From: Microvirga aerilata
GTDB taxonomy: Bacteria; Pseudomonadota; Alphaproteobacteria; Rhizobiales; Beijerinckiaceae
Direction of reading: 5' to 3'
Assembly (NCBI RefSeq): GCF_016743775.1
Contig: NZ_JAEQMY010000001.1
Coordinates: 62,001-126,000, forward strand
Length of the DNA: 64,000 bases
Below, piece by piece: positions 34,893 through 44,530 of the stretch (the first letter of the stretch is position 1; each line of letters begins with the position of its first letter). The notes below the pieces were generated by a model. That model did no database searches. It saw only the letters and a list, made by a program, of their open reading frames with translations, and had not been told where the DNA came from. Position numbers and translations under genes: made by a program.

Positions 34893-36254
34893 ATGCAGGA
34901 GAGCCAAGAGACACTCACCCTCATGCTATCAGCCTATGAAATTTCGGAGTCATCAGGTGTTGGAGCGGCAGTGCTGAAGATCAACATTGTCGATCAAAAT
35001 GGAAGTAGGCAAGATGCATCCGGAAGTTTCTACATCGACCGGTACACTATTGAGATTGCGGACGATCGCTTTTCCTATGAATTTGACGCTGCTCAGGGCG
35101 GCCTGATGATATTGAAGAGTACTATAAGTTATGAAGCTCTATCTGATAAATTCATAAAAATCCGCGTTCTTGCCAAGACCGGCACTGCTGGAAACATGCA
35201 GACTTTAATAGGGAACTTCGACGTTGAGATTCGTAATTCCGAAGAAGCTCCGAAGGACCTGACGATGAGCGGGGGCGCTGTCGGAGAGGACGCAGCGGCC
35301 GGAACCGTTGTGGCCACATTAAACGCGATCGATGAGGATGCAGGCGACCAGGCAAGGCTCTCCTATGCCTTTGTGACAGATGCAGGCGGCAAGACCGTCA
35401 CAACAGATCCGCTTTTCGAAATCGTGGGCAATACGATCAGGCTCAAATCTCAGCCTGGCAACGCCAAGGCGGGCACTTATACCCTCTGGGTGCGGGCCTT
35501 AGACCAGAACACCGCCCACACTGAAACGGAACCGGATATGTGGACGGCGAAACAGATCACGCTGACCATCACGGATACCATCAAAGATCCCGTTGAGCCT
35601 GTGAATACTGTCGAGGGCGGAGCGGCGAACGACGGGCTCACCGGCACGGCCGGTGCCGACAGCATGAACGGTGGGGCCGGTAACGACACGTTCTACGGCT
35701 ACTCCGGGAACGACACCCTGTTGGGTGGAGCGGGCAAGGACAGCCTCTACGCCGGGGACGGCGACGACGTACTCATCGGGGGCTTAAGCAAGGACAAGCT
35801 TTATGGCGGTTCGGGCCAGGACACCTTCGTGTTCGATACAGCCGTGAGGAAGGGCCAATTCGACCAGATCTATGACTTCAAGCCGTCCGACGATACCATT
35901 CAGATCAGCCTTGCGGCTCTCAAGGCCTTCAAGGTGAAGGCCCCCAATGCAAGCGACGTGCATTCGAAGAAGAGCTCGGATGACAAGGGCAAGCCTGACG
36001 ACAAAGGCGGCAGCAAAAAGTCCGTTGGCTTCGACAAGATCTTCCTGAAGGATCAGAAGCTGCAGAAGAAGTTCTTCAATGTGGGCACGAAGCTCAAGGA
36101 CACCCCGGACGGCTCCAACGATTATATCTTCTACAACAAGAAGAGCGGCATCGTTTATCTTGACATCGACGGCTCAGGCAAAGGCAAGGGAATCGAGATC
36201 TTCAAGGTGAAGCCGGGCATTAAGCTCACGGCCGACGACTTCCTGTTCATCTAG
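34893..36254 (+). CDS. RTX calcium-binding protein with cadherin-like domains
   Basis: 453-aa protein with no N-terminal signal, expected to leave the cell by a type I secretion system. Residues ~1-115 and ~120-235 look like two cadherin/Ig-like domains (second: GEDAAAGTVVATLNAIDEDAG, YTLWVRALDQN). Residues ~242-316 hold RTX nonapeptides (GGAGNDTFYG, GGAGKDSLYA, GGSGQDTFVF). A Lys/Asp/Ser-rich stretch (~355-375) interrupts the C-terminal region, which ends in hydrophobic TADDFLFI as many RTX secretion signals do. GGAGACTGGAG gives the start. The first ~300 bases are A+T-rich. No transporter gene is near. Confidence 0.85.
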   Translation: MQESQETLTLMLSAYEISESSGVGAAVLKINIVDQNGSRQDASGSFYIDRYTIEIADDRFSYEFDAAQGGLMILKSTISYEALSDKFIKIRVLAKTGTAGNMQTLIGNFDVEIRNSEEAPKDLTMSGGAVGEDAAAGTVVATLNAIDEDAGDQARLSYAFVTDAGGKTVTTDPLFEIVGNTIRLKSQPGNAKAGTYTLWVRALDQNTAHTETEPDMWTAKQITLTITDTIKDPVEPVNTVEGGAANDGLTGTAGADSMNGGAGNDTFYGYSGNDTLLGGAGKDSLYAGDGDDVLIGGLSKDKLYGGSGQDTFVFDTAVRKGQFDQIYDFKPSDDTIQISLAALKAFKVKAPNASDVHSKKSSDDKGKPDDKGGSKKSVGFDKIFLKDQKLQKKFFNVGTKLKDTPDGSNDYIFYNKKSGIVYLDIDGSGKGKGIEIFKVKPGIKLTADDFLFI

Positions 36255-36364
36255 AGCATCGGCGAGGTACATCCCGTTCGCCGCCCAAAGAGAGAGCGAA
36301 CCATGGTTCGGGGTCGCTATCATACTGATGGCAACAGCTCTCGTGCCGGCTTTCCCCTACCCAT

Positions 36365-36393
36365 CAGGCCTCGGCATCCGCCGGGGCCTGTTT
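36365..36393 (+). terminator. Terminator after the RTX gene
   Basis: A 10-bp stem (36365-36374 with 36381-36390, one T-G pair, 6-base loop) followed by TTTCGTT, 110 bases beyond the RTX stop. It separates the RTX gene from the NADP oxidoreductase gene. Confidence 0.65.
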
Positions 36394-36518
36394 CGTTGCG
36401 GGTCTAGGCTGTCGAGGCACTTGACGAACGGCTCACTGTCTCGCCCGTTAAGGGCCGAACGAAGCCGAGTCGTCGCAGCCTAGGCCCATGGCCTATGGCG
36501 TGCCCCAGGAGTTCATCC

Positions 36519-37535
36519 GTGACAGAGCAGAATCTCCAAGTCGTCCTTGCCTCGAGGCCCACCGGCCGTCCCTCGCCCGACAATTTCGAGCTTGTGCGGA
36601 CGCCCGTCCCCACGCCCGGTGAGGGGCAGCTGCTCCTCAAGATCCGCTACCTTTCTCTCGATCCCTATATGCGCGGACGCATGAGCGCCGCGAAGTCCTA
36701 TGCGGCTCCTGTCGAGATCGGCCAGCCGATGGAGGGCGGCACGGTCGCGGAGGTGATCGAGAGCCGCCATCCGGACTACGCGGCAGGCGACATCGTTCTC
36801 TCGCATTCGGGCTGGCAGTCCTACGCGTTGTCCGACGGCGCCGGATTGCGGAAGCTCGATCCGGAGCAGGCCCCGGTCACCACGGCCCTCGGCGTCCTCG
36901 GGATGCCGGGCTTTACCGCCTATGCAGGACTGCTCACCATCGGCCAGCCGAAGCCGGGGGAGACCGTGGTCGTGGCCGCGGCCAGCGGGCCCGTGGGCGC
37001 GACGGTCGGCCAGATCGCGCGCCTCAAGGGCGCCCGGGCGATCGGCATTGCGGGCGGTCCGGAGAAATGCGCCCTTGTGCGGGACGAATTCGGCTTTGAT
37101 GCGGCCCTCGACCACCGCTCGCCGACCTTGGCGGAGGACCTGCGGGCCGCCTGCCCGAACGGGATCGACATTTATTTCGAAAATGTGGGCGGCAAGGTCT
37201 GGGATGCGGTGTTCCCGCTCCTGAACACCTTTGCCCGCATCCCGGTCTGCGGCCTGGTTGCGCAGTACAACAGCACCGGACCGTTCGAGGGACCCGACCG
37301 CCTGCCGGTCCTCATGCGCGACGTGCTCACCAAAAGCCTCACCATCCGCGGCTTCATCCAGCGCGAGTTCCAGGCGCAGCGTCCGGCCTTCTACCGGGAG
37401 ATGGCGGAGTGGATCGCGGAAGGGCGCGTGAAGTACAAGGAGGACATCGTCGACGGCCTCGAGCATGCGCCGGAAGCCTTCATCGGCCTGCTGGAGGGCA
37501 GGAATTTCGGCAAGCTGGTCGTGCGGGTTGCCTGA
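36519..37535 (+). CDS. NADP-dependent oxidoreductase, CurA/leukotriene B4 dehydrogenase-like
   Basis: Zinc-free medium-chain dehydrogenase/reductase that likely reduces conjugated enals or enones with NADPH. Typical segments: YLSLDPYMRGRM at ~45-56, the dinucleotide fold AAASGPVGATVGQIARLKGARAIGIAGG, IDIYFENVGGKVWDAV, and LTIRGFIQREF. 338 aa from GTG 36519, which has AGGAG seven bases upstream; ATG 36495 in the same frame lacks one. It stands alone, with terminators on both sides. The true substrate is unknown. Confidence 0.88.
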   Translation: MTEQNLQVVLASRPTGRPSPDNFELVRTPVPTPGEGQLLLKIRYLSLDPYMRGRMSAAKSYAAPVEIGQPMEGGTVAEVIESRHPDYAAGDIVLSHSGWQSYALSDGAGLRKLDPEQAPVTTALGVLGMPGFTAYAGLLTIGQPKPGETVVVAAASGPVGATVGQIARLKGARAIGIAGGPEKCALVRDEFGFDAALDHRSPTLAEDLRAACPNGIDIYFENVGGKVWDAVFPLLNTFARIPVCGLVAQYNSTGPFEGPDRLPVLMRDVLTKSLTIRGFIQREFQAQRPAFYREMAEWIAEGRVKYKEDIVDGLEHAPEAFIGLLEGRNFGKLVVRVA

Positions 37536-37550
37536 CGGCACGGATCCGGC

Positions 37551-37573
37551 GAAGGCGCCCATCGGGTGCCTTC
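37551..37573 (+). terminator. Hairpin after the NADP oxidoreductase gene
   Basis: A 10-bp stem (37551-37560 with 37564-37573, one G-T pair, 3-base loop) lies 16 bases after the stop. No clear T-run follows, so it is a moderate terminator candidate. Confidence 0.55.
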
Positions 37574-37686
37574 ACACATCCTGTTGGACTTCGAAGGGTG
37601 ACGAAACCTTTTCTTAAGGCTATAGAGCCAGGCTTCGTAGCCGCGAAGGCGGCTTCATTCCTGTTCTTCTTGCGTAGGCCCGGCCC

Positions 37687-38295
37687 ATGCCCGTTTCCGT
37701 TCTGGACCTCGTCGTCATCGGTATCGTCCTGATCTCGGCCCTTCTGGCTGCCGTGCGCGGCTTCACCCGCGAAGTGCTCGCCATCGTGGCCTGGGTCGTG
37801 GCGGCGGCCGCCGCCTGGTATCTGCACCCCACCGCCCTGCCGATCGCCCAGCAGTATATCAGCAGCAACACGGTGGCGCTCGTGGCAACCATCGGCGGGA
37901 TCTTCGTCATCACCCTGATCATCGTGTCGATCATCACGGTGCAGATCTCGGACCTGATCCTCGACTCCCGCATCGGCGCCCTCGACCGGACGCTGGGCCT
38001 GTTCTTCGGCGCGGCCCGGGGCTTCCTGATCTGCGTGATCGGCTGGGCCTTCCTGGGCTGGCTCCTTCAGGGCAAGGAGCCCGACTGGGCCGCAGCCTCG
38101 CGCACCCGGCCCGCCATGGAAAACACCCGCGACAACATCATCGCCATGCTGCCCGAAAATGCGGAGGCGCTGATCCAGCGGCTGCGCAACAAGGACGCGG
38201 CTCCCGACCCGGCCGAGCCGGCCGAGCCCGATCCGCAGCGCCCGGCCGCACCCGCCGCTCCGGCGCCGCCGCAGCCGCCGCAACGGCGCAGCTGA
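37687..38295 (+). CDS. cvpA: CvpA family membrane protein
   Basis: Inner-membrane protein related to colicin V production protein; it is usually next to purF, as here. Four hydrophobic segments cover ~5-140 (VLDLVVIGIVLISALLAAVRGFTREVLAIVAWV, then VATIGGIFVITLIIVSIITV). The C-terminal ~35 residues are a Pro/Ala repeat tail (PAEPAEPDPQRPAAPAAP). 202 aa. The role is unclear in the whole family. It is 110 bases upstream of purF and probably co-transcribed. Confidence 0.9.
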   Translation: MPVSVLDLVVIGIVLISALLAAVRGFTREVLAIVAWVVAAAAAWYLHPTALPIAQQYISSNTVALVATIGGIFVITLIIVSIITVQISDLILDSRIGALDRTLGLFFGAARGFLICVIGWAFLGWLLQGKEPDWAAASRTRPAMENTRDNIIAMLPENAEALIQRLRNKDAAPDPAEPAEPDPQRPAAPAAPAPPQPPQRRS

Positions 38296-38405
38296 CCGGC
38301 CAGGGTCACGTTTCCGGCAGCGGCAGAATACCCATTGGCGATCGGCGCAAGGCCCATTACATAAGGGCGGCGCCGGTGGGGGCGCGAATCCCGAGGATCA
38401 CATTG

Positions 38406-39893
38406 ATGTCTGCTTGGTCAGAGACGTGGCAGGTCGCGCCCAAGAAGGTGGACCTCGACCTCGACGGCGATACCCTGCGTGAAGAATGCGGTGTCTTCGG
38501 CATCTACGGGCACCCGGATGCCGCGGCCATCACGGCGCTGGGCCTCCACGCCCTTCAGCACCGCGGCCAGGAAGCGGCCGGCATCGTGTCCTTCAACGGC
38601 GACGTGTTCCATTCCGAGCGCAAGCTGGGCCTCGTGGGCGACAGCTTCTCCGACCGGGCGACCATCGAGCGGCTCGAGGGCCTCTCGGCCATCGGCCATG
38701 TCCGCTACTCGACCACCGGCGAGACGGTGCTGCGCAACGTGCAGCCCCTCTTCGCCGAGCTCGACGGCGGCGGCTTCGCGGTGGCCCATAACGGCAACCT
38801 CACCAACGGCCTCACCTTGCGCCGCAACCTCATCCGCGACGGCGCCATCTGCCAGTCCACCACGGACACGGAGGTGATCGTCCACCTGGTGGCCCGCAGC
38901 CGCAAGGATCGGGTGATCGACCGCTTCGTCGAGGCGATCCAGCAGATCGAGGGCGCCTATGCCCTCGTGGCGCTCACCAACAAGAAGCTGATCGGCGCCC
39001 GCGACCCCATGGGCATCCGCCCGCTTGTGCTGGGCGAGCTCGACGGCCGCTACATCCTGGCCTCCGAAACCTGCGCGCTCGACATCATCGGCGCCCGCTT
39101 CATCCGCGATGTGGAGAACGGAGAGTGCGTGGTGATCTCCGATGAGGGCATCGAGTCCTTCCGCTTCGCGCCCAAGCGCGCTCCCCGCCCGGACATCTTC
39201 GAATACATCTACTTCGCCCGCCCCGATTCCATCGTGAACGGCCGCAGCGTCTACGAGGTGCGCAAGGCCATGGGCCGGGAGCTCGCCACGGAGTCGCCCG
39301 CCAACGCGGATGTGGTCATTCCCGTGCCGGATTCCGGCGTGCCGGCGGCCCTCGGCTTCGCGCAGACCTGCGGCCTGCCCTACGAGCTCGGCATCATCCG
39401 CAACCATTATGTGGGCCGCACCTTCATCCAGCCGACCCAGTCGGTGCGCGAGCTCGGGGTGCGCATGAAGCACTCGGCCAACCGCTCCGCCATCGAAGGC
39501 AAGCGCATCGTGCTCGTGGACGACAGCCTCGTGCGCGGCACCACCTCGGTGAAGATCGTCCGCATGATGCGCGAGGCCGGTGCCAAGGAGGTTCACTTCC
39601 GCATCTCCAGCCCGCCGATCACGCACCCCGACTTCTACGGCATCGACACGCCCGAGAAGGAGAAGCTGCTCGCCGCCACGCACGACCTGGAGCAGATGCG
39701 CCAGTATATCGGGGCGGACTCCCTGGCCTTCCTGTCCATCGAAGGCGTCTACCGGGCCATGGGCGAGACCGGCCGCAACGCGGCCCAGCCGCAATTCACC
39801 GACCATTGCTTCACGGGCGACTACCCGACGGCGCTCACCGACCTGACCATCGCCACCCCGCGCCGCCTGGCCGTTCTCGCCGAAGCCGACTGA
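38406..39893 (+). CDS. purF: Amidophosphoribosyltransferase
   Basis: First committed enzyme of purine synthesis: makes phosphoribosylamine from PRPP and glutamine. The mature N-terminal nucleophile is C28 in REECGVFGIYG, after a ~27-residue propeptide that must be removed. Glutaminase segments HALQHRGQEAAGI and VAHNGNLTN follow; the PRPP loop is IVLVDDSLVRGTTS. From ATG 38406 (GAGGA upstream) it has 495 aa; a GTG at 38376 is also in frame. It sits between cvpA and an SDR gene. Confidence 0.96.
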   Translation: MSAWSETWQVAPKKVDLDLDGDTLREECGVFGIYGHPDAAAITALGLHALQHRGQEAAGIVSFNGDVFHSERKLGLVGDSFSDRATIERLEGLSAIGHVRYSTTGETVLRNVQPLFAELDGGGFAVAHNGNLTNGLTLRRNLIRDGAICQSTTDTEVIVHLVARSRKDRVIDRFVEAIQQIEGAYALVALTNKKLIGARDPMGIRPLVLGELDGRYILASETCALDIIGARFIRDVENGECVVISDEGIESFRFAPKRAPRPDIFEYIYFARPDSIVNGRSVYEVRKAMGRELATESPANADVVIPVPDSGVPAALGFAQTCGLPYELGIIRNHYVGRTFIQPTQSVRELGVRMKHSANRSAIEGKRIVLVDDSLVRGTTSVKIVRMMREAGAKEVHFRISSPPITHPDFYGIDTPEKEKLLAATHDLEQMRQYIGADSLAFLSIEGVYRAMGETGRNAAQPQFTDHCFTGDYPTALTDLTIATPRRLAVLAEAD

Positions 39894-39909
39894 GGATATC
39901 CGAGTTCTC

Positions 39910-40653
39910 ATGGACAAGCCCCTTCTCAACCGCGTCGCGGTCGTCACCGGTGCATCGCGCGGGATCGGCCGCGCCGCGGCGCTGGCTCTCGCCGAGGCCG
40001 GCGCCCACGTCATCGCCCTCGCCCGCACCCAGGGCGCGCTCGAATCCCTCGACGACGAGATCCGCGCCAAGGGCGGCTCGGCCACCCTGGTGCCGGTGAA
40101 CCTGAAGGACCTCGACGCCCTCGACCGGCTCGGCGCTGCGATCCATGAACGCTGGGGCAAGCTCGACATCCTGCTCGGCAACGCGGGCCAGCTCGGCGAG
40201 CTCGCGCCCATCACCCATGTGGACCAGCCCGTCTGGGACGAGGTGATGGCGGTCAACGTGACGGCCAACTACCGCCTGCTGCGCTCCCTCGACCCGCTGC
40301 TGCGCGCGTCCGATGCGGGCCGCGCGATCTTCATCACGTCCGGCGCCGCCCACAAGCACAAGGCGTATTGGGGCGTCTACTCGGTGTCCAAGGCGGCCCT
40401 CGAGGCCCTGGTGCGCACCTATGCGGCCGAGACGGTGACGACGCCGGTCAAGGCCATGCTGCTCAATCCCGGTCCCTTGCGCACCTCCATGCGCCGCGCC
40501 GCCATGCCCGGCGAGGACCCGCTGACCCTGAAGACGCCGGAAGACCTCGCCCCCCATATCGTGAAGCTCGCCCTGCCCGCCTGGACCGAGACCGGCAAGA
40601 TCTACGACTTCACCCAGGACGGGAAGGTCGTCGAGCCGCAGATGCCGGCCTGA
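39910..40653 (+). CDS. Short-chain dehydrogenase/reductase
   Basis: NAD(P)-dependent oxidoreductase with a Rossmann fold. Cofactor motif VVTGASRGIGRAAALALAEAG; ILLGNAGQLGELAP as the NAG motif; catalytic YSVSKAALEAL with Tyr and Lys. 247 aa, the classical size. It follows purF by 16 bases, an arrangement frequent in Rhizobiales, so it is probably in the cvpA-purF transcript. Substrate unknown. Its end is 16 bases from the convergent dehydrogenase gene. Confidence 0.88.
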   Translation: MDKPLLNRVAVVTGASRGIGRAAALALAEAGAHVIALARTQGALESLDDEIRAKGGSATLVPVNLKDLDALDRLGAAIHERWGKLDILLGNAGQLGELAPITHVDQPVWDEVMAVNVTANYRLLRSLDPLLRASDAGRAIFITSGAAHKHKAYWGVYSVSKAALEALVRTYAAETVTTPVKAMLLNPGPLRTSMRRAAMPGEDPLTLKTPEDLAPHIVKLALPAWTETGKIYDFTQDGKVVEPQMPA

Positions 40654-40669
40654 GCCGGGGCGCGCAGCC

Positions 40670-41971
40670 TCACCCGAAGCGGCTCGACATCTCCCGCCGC
40701 ACCTGCACGGCCAGCCGATCCGCATCGAGGCTGACGTCGTCCTCCGTCACGGTCGAACCGGCCCGCACATCGCGGGTCAGGCGCACCCCGTGCGCCAGGC
40801 CGATCGGCAGCATGCGCTCCGCCTTGCTGCGCGCCGCCGGCGCCAGGCGGCCATAGACCGTGTAGCCGCCCTCCCCGTCGAGCATCTCGCCGGCCTTGAG
40901 ATCCCGCTTGGCGGTGGCGACCGCATCGCCGCGCCAGGAGCGGGTCGAACCGGTCGGCTCCCCGCGCAGCGCCGCGCTGAGCACCGAGATCGACAGCTCG
41001 AGCCCGATCAGGTGGAACGGCTTGTACATGGCGGCATAGCGGCCGGTCGCGTCGGTCGGCAGGCCGTATTGCTTGAAACAGGCCGCCGCGTAATCGTTGG
41101 GCGCCTTCAGGACCACATAGACGCCCCAGCGCAGGTCGCGGAACACGGGCCGGCCGTCGCGCTCAAGCGAGGAGACCACCTCCACCATGCCGTCATGATC
41201 GAGCTGGCCGCCGTCCTCGCGCGGGCGCAAGGTCTGGGCGAGGTCGTCCACGCCGCAGGGCGGAAACCGGAGGCCCTGCTCCGGCACGTCGAGATCGCAG
41301 GCATTGGCGATGGCCGCCATCTCGATGGCGGATTTCGTGCCGTCGAGGAAGGAGTTGAACATCTGCGGGTTCATGCCGGCGGCCTTCGCCTGATCGGGCG
41401 TCAGCCCGTAATGGGTCCAAACGTCCTCCGGCGTCACCTGATGGTAATGCGGCAGATACTTGGTTCCCTTGCCGGCGGCAGCCACCGTGAAGCCTGCGGC
41501 CCGGGCCCAATCCACCATCTCGGACACGAGGGCCGGCTGGTCGCCATAGGCCATGGAATAGACCACGCCGCGCTTCCGCGCCTTCTCGGCGAGGAGGGGG
41601 CCTGCCAGAACATCTGCCTCCACATTGACCATGACGATATGCTTGCCTGCCTCGATGGCGGCGAGCGCATGCCGGATCCCGGCCTCCGGATGCCCCGTCG
41701 CCTCGATCACCACCTCCGCGTCGTCGCGGCAGGCGTCGAGGCCGTCTGCGGTAAAGCGCGTGGCGGCCACCCTCGCGTCGTCCCACCCGACGGTCCGGCA
41801 GGCCTGGCGGGCGCGGTCGGGATCGAGATCGGCAATCGTCACGACCTCGAGCCCGGCAATGGTCGGCACCTGGGCGAGAAACATGGAGCCGAACTTGCCC
41901 GCGCCGATCACCGCCACGCGAACGGGGCGGTTGCTGTCGTGGCGCTGGCGCAGCAGGGTGGACAGGTTCAT
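40670..41971 (-). CDS. COG4091-type NAD(P)-dependent dehydrogenase with SAF domain
   Basis: 433-aa protein of the 'predicted homoserine dehydrogenase with C-terminal SAF domain' group. Rossmann start VRVAVIGAGKFGSMFLAQV, then EVVIEATGHPEAGIRHALAA, a catalytic-like middle segment (KGTKYLPHYHQVTPEDVW), and a C-terminal SAF-like region (~365-433, KRDLKAGEMLDGEGGY and TRDVRAGSTVTEDDV). Members are linked to unusual sugar-acid or homoserine-like substrates, but no partner gene is near to decide. It starts with ATG 41971 and stands alone on this strand. Confidence 0.82.
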   Translation of the reverse strand: MNLSTLLRQRHDSNRPVRVAVIGAGKFGSMFLAQVPTIAGLEVVTIADLDPDRARQACRTVGWDDARVAATRFTADGLDACRDDAEVVIEATGHPEAGIRHALAAIEAGKHIVMVNVEADVLAGPLLAEKARKRGVVYSMAYGDQPALVSEMVDWARAAGFTVAAAGKGTKYLPHYHQVTPEDVWTHYGLTPDQAKAAGMNPQMFNSFLDGTKSAIEMAAIANACDLDVPEQGLRFPPCGVDDLAQTLRPREDGGQLDHDGMVEVVSSLERDGRPVFRDLRWGVYVVLKAPNDYAAACFKQYGLPTDATGRYAAMYKPFHLIGLELSISVLSAALRGEPTGSTRSWRGDAVATAKRDLKAGEMLDGEGGYTVYGRLAPAARSKAERMLPIGLAHGVRLTRDVRAGSTVTEDDVSLDADRLAVQVRREMSSRFG

Positions 41972-42128
41972 GGCGGTTCAGCCTCTCGTCTGGGGTTTCC
42001 TCAACGGCAGAGGCTCGAAGCTGCGGCCCTGTCTGTCAATGGGTGCTGCGGGTGCTGTTTCCCCGACACCCCGCCTCGCGCCCTCCCGAGCGAGGAGCGA
42101 TCGGCGACAAGTTCGAGCGCGCCCCAAC

Positions 42129-42719
42129 CTACGTCGCCCCGCCCACCGACATCTCCTCCCGTGACGCCTTGCGAAACAGCCAGGCGCAGAGAAGCCACAG
42201 GGCGGCGAAGAAAGCGGTCAGGACCATGATTGCTCCCGGCCAGTTCGCTCCCGTGGATCCCCATCCGGTGATCAGGGCGGTGAGGCCGGCGAGCGCCTGG
42301 GCGAGCGCCGTCGCGATTGAGGCGCGGGCCATGCCTTGGGGCCGGAAGCGCACCAGGAGGGCGCCGAGAAGGCCGACGGCGAGCACACCGCCATACATGA
42401 GGTTCGCCGGGTTGTCCTCGGACCCGACGATGCCGACGGCAAGAGTGATCCAGACCAGGATGAAGGCCGCCGCGACCGCAACGCCGACGGCAGCCCGATA
42501 GGCCTTATTCCCGGTCATCCGGGCGGCGAGCTCAAAAGCACCGCAGGCGCCGAACAGCATCACGCCCATGAGGGCGAAATCGACCCTGTCCCATGCCACC
42601 TCGTCGGTGAAGGGCATCGCCACGAGAGGCAGCAGCAGAATGAGGGCCGCGATCCCCCAGGGAGCTAGCCTCCAGAGGTGCCCGCGCCGTCCACTGCCGT
42701 TATCCGCGCTGCCTGCCAT
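42129..42719 (-). CDS. Hypothetical multi-pass membrane protein
   Basis: 196 aa from ATG 42719 (MAGSADNGSG); the frame extends to 42737. I do not recognise the family. Six hydrophobic segments are visible: WGIAALILLLPLVAMPF, FALMGVMLFGACGAFELAA, AAVGVAVAAAFILVWITLAVGI, LMYGGVLAVGLLGALLV, ALAQALAGLTALITGW and AIMVLTAFFAALWLLCAWLF. Codon use matches its neighbours and both flanks are intergenic, so it is likely a real inner-membrane protein. Confidence 0.7.
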   Translation of the reverse strand: MAGSADNGSGRRGHLWRLAPWGIAALILLLPLVAMPFTDEVAWDRVDFALMGVMLFGACGAFELAARMTGNKAYRAAVGVAVAAAFILVWITLAVGIVGSEDNPANLMYGGVLAVGLLGALLVRFRPQGMARASIATALAQALAGLTALITGWGSTGANWPGAIMVLTAFFAALWLLCAWLFRKASREEMSVGGAT

Positions 42720-43166
42720 CGCGCTCCCTCGGTGCATGCGAGAGGCCTTTTGGCCCCGCTCACGGGTACCGGTGAAGGATAGAAGCAGATCGTGGGGCTT
42801 TGCAACGATATCAGGATGAGGATCGGGCTTTCACCCTTCCTCGCGGTGGTGCGGGGCGGAGCTATGGCGGCAACCCTGGTCATGGATCCCCTTCCCTCGC
42901 TGCCGCTCGCCGGGGATGACAGCGGTGGCGCTTCCTTCAGTGTCATTCCCGGCCGGAGCGAAAGCGGAGGGGAAGGGAATCCATAGTGCTGAGCGTGTAA
43001 GTGGATCCCCTTCCCGGTCCTTTCGGACCGCCGGGGATGACAGCGGAGCACTCACCTCGGTGTCATTCCCAGCCGGAGCAAAGCGGAGGGGAAGGGAATC
43101 CATAACACCACGCGTGTGACTGGATCCCCTCGGCCTTACGGCCGCCGGGGACCACGGGGCGGGGCG
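42720..43166. other. Intergenic region, ~450 bp, repeat-rich
   Basis: Lies between the der stop and the start of the membrane protein gene, both on the minus strand. The part from 42883 to 43156 is a five-unit repeat cluster (separate entry). The remaining ~160 bases should hold the promoter of the membrane protein gene. No gene or RNA is recognised. Confidence 0.6.
42883..43156. repeat. Cluster of five ~40-bp intergenic repeats in alternating orientation
   Basis: Same family as at 27.3 kb. Plus-type units (GGATCCCCTTCCC ... GGGGATGACA): 42883-42921, 43002-43042, and a divergent one at 43122-43156. Minus-type units (TGTCATTCCC ... GGGAATCCA): 42941-42983 and 43061-43103. The spacer TAGTGCTGAGCGTG between units and the CGGTCCTTTCGGACCG loop are nearly identical to the 27.4 kb copy, pointing to recent duplication or gene conversion between the two sites. 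Confidence 0.85.
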
Positions 43167-44513
43167 CTACTTCCGGTCCTTGTCGAACGGATTCGCACCT
43201 GTGCGGAGCGAAAGCCTGATCGGGGTGCCGGGGATGTCGAAGGCCTCGCGGATGCTGTTGACGAGATAGCGCGAGTAGCTCTTCGGCAGGGCATCGAGCT
43301 GGTTGCCGAAGACCGCGAAATGCGGCGGGCGCGCCTTCACCTGGGTCATGTAGCGGATCTTGATCCGGCGGCCCGACACGGCGGGAGGCGGGTTGGCCTC
43401 CAGGGCCTCCGTGAGCCACTGGTTGAGCCGCGCGGTGGAGATGCGGGTGTTCCACTTCTCGTAGACGAACAGCACCGCCTTCATGAGCGGATCGATGCCG
43501 CTGCCGGCGAGCCCTGAGAGCGGCACCACCGGGGCGCCGCGCACCTGCGGCAGCAGGCGGGTGGCCTTTTCCTTCAGATCGCTGAGCAGGCCTTTCTGGT
43601 CGGCCACCAGATCCCACTTGTTGAGGCCGATCACGAGAGCGCGGCCCTCCTGCTCTACCAGGTCGACGATAGACAGGTCCTGCTTCTCGAACGGGATCGT
43701 GGCGTCGAGGAGGATGATCACCACCTCGGCAAAGCGCACGGCACGCAACGCGTCAGCCACGGAGAGCTTTTCGAGCTTGTCCTCGACCCGGGCGCGCTTT
43801 CTGATGCCTGCGGTGTCGAACAGCTTGATCGAGCGTCCGCGCCATTCCCAATCGAGGGAGATGGAATCGCGGGTGATGCCGGCCTCGGGGCCCGTGAGCA
43901 TGCGATCCTCACCCACCATGCGGTTGATGAGGGTGGATTTGCCTGCATTGGGACGCCCGACGATGGCCACCTGCAGGGGCTTGTTGGGATCGTCCTCTTC
44001 CTCCTCCTGGTCGTTCGGATCCGGGAAGTGGGGCATCAGGGCCTCGAACAGGTCCGCCAAGCCCTCTCCGTGCTCCGCCGAGAAGGGAACCGGATCGCCG
44101 AGGCCCAGCGAAAAGGCGTCATAGGCGCCCGCCATGCCGGCCCCGCCTTCCGCCTTGTTCGCGATGAGGATCACGGGCTTGCCGGAGCGACGCACCATTT
44201 CGGCGAAGGGCCGGTCGGCCGGCAGGATGCCCGCGCGGGCATCGATCACGAAGAGGATCACGTCGGCGTCGACGATGGCGGCCTCCGTCTGGGCGCGCAT
44301 GCGGCCGAGCAGCGATTCCTCGGTGGCCTCTTCCAGGCCCGCCGTGTCGATGATGCGGAACTCGAGGTCGCCGAGGCGCGCCTCGCCCTCGCGCCGGTCG
44401 CGGGTCACGCCCGGCCGATCGTCCACGAGCGCCAGCTTCTTGCCGACGAGACGATTGAAGAGAGTCGATTTGCCGACATTCGGCCGCCCGACAATGGCGA
44501 CGGTCGCCGTCAT
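43167..44513 (-). CDS. der: Ribosome biogenesis GTPase Der
   Basis: Double-GTPase needed for 50S subunit maturation. Two G-domains in tandem: [16 protein letters not shown] near the start and [16 protein letters not shown] near 190, with [12 protein letters not shown] and [19 protein letters not shown] as their G3 regions; the C-terminal KH-like domain contains [21 protein letters not shown]. 448 aa. It follows the TPR protein gene by 45 bases. Confidence 0.97.
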   Translation of the reverse strand: MTATVAIVGRPNVGKSTLFNRLVGKKLALVDDRPGVTRDRREGEARLGDLEFRIIDTAGLEEATEESLLGRMRAQTEAAIVDADVILFVIDARAGILPADRPFAEMVRRSGKPVILIANKAEGGAGMAGAYDAFSLGLGDPVPFSAEHGEGLADLFEALMPHFPDPNDQEEEEDDPNKPLQVAIVGRPNAGKSTLINRMVGEDRMLTGPEAGITRDSISLDWEWRGRSIKLFDTAGIRKRARVEDKLEKLSVADALRAVRFAEVVIILLDATIPFEKQDLSIVDLVEQEGRALVIGLNKWDLVADQKGLLSDLKEKATRLLPQVRGAPVVPLSGLAGSGIDPLMKAVLFVYEKWNTRISTARLNQWLTEALEANPPPAVSGRRIKIRYMTQVKARPPHFAVFGNQLDALPKSYSRYLVNSIREAFDIPGTPIRLSLRTGANPFDKDRK

Positions 44514-44530
44514 GTCCCTGTGTCCTTTAC

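Noticed and set aside
38418..40268. 616-codon minus-strand open frame opposite purF and the SDR gene
   Set aside because: Spans two real genes and their gap; composition is that of an antisense shadow.
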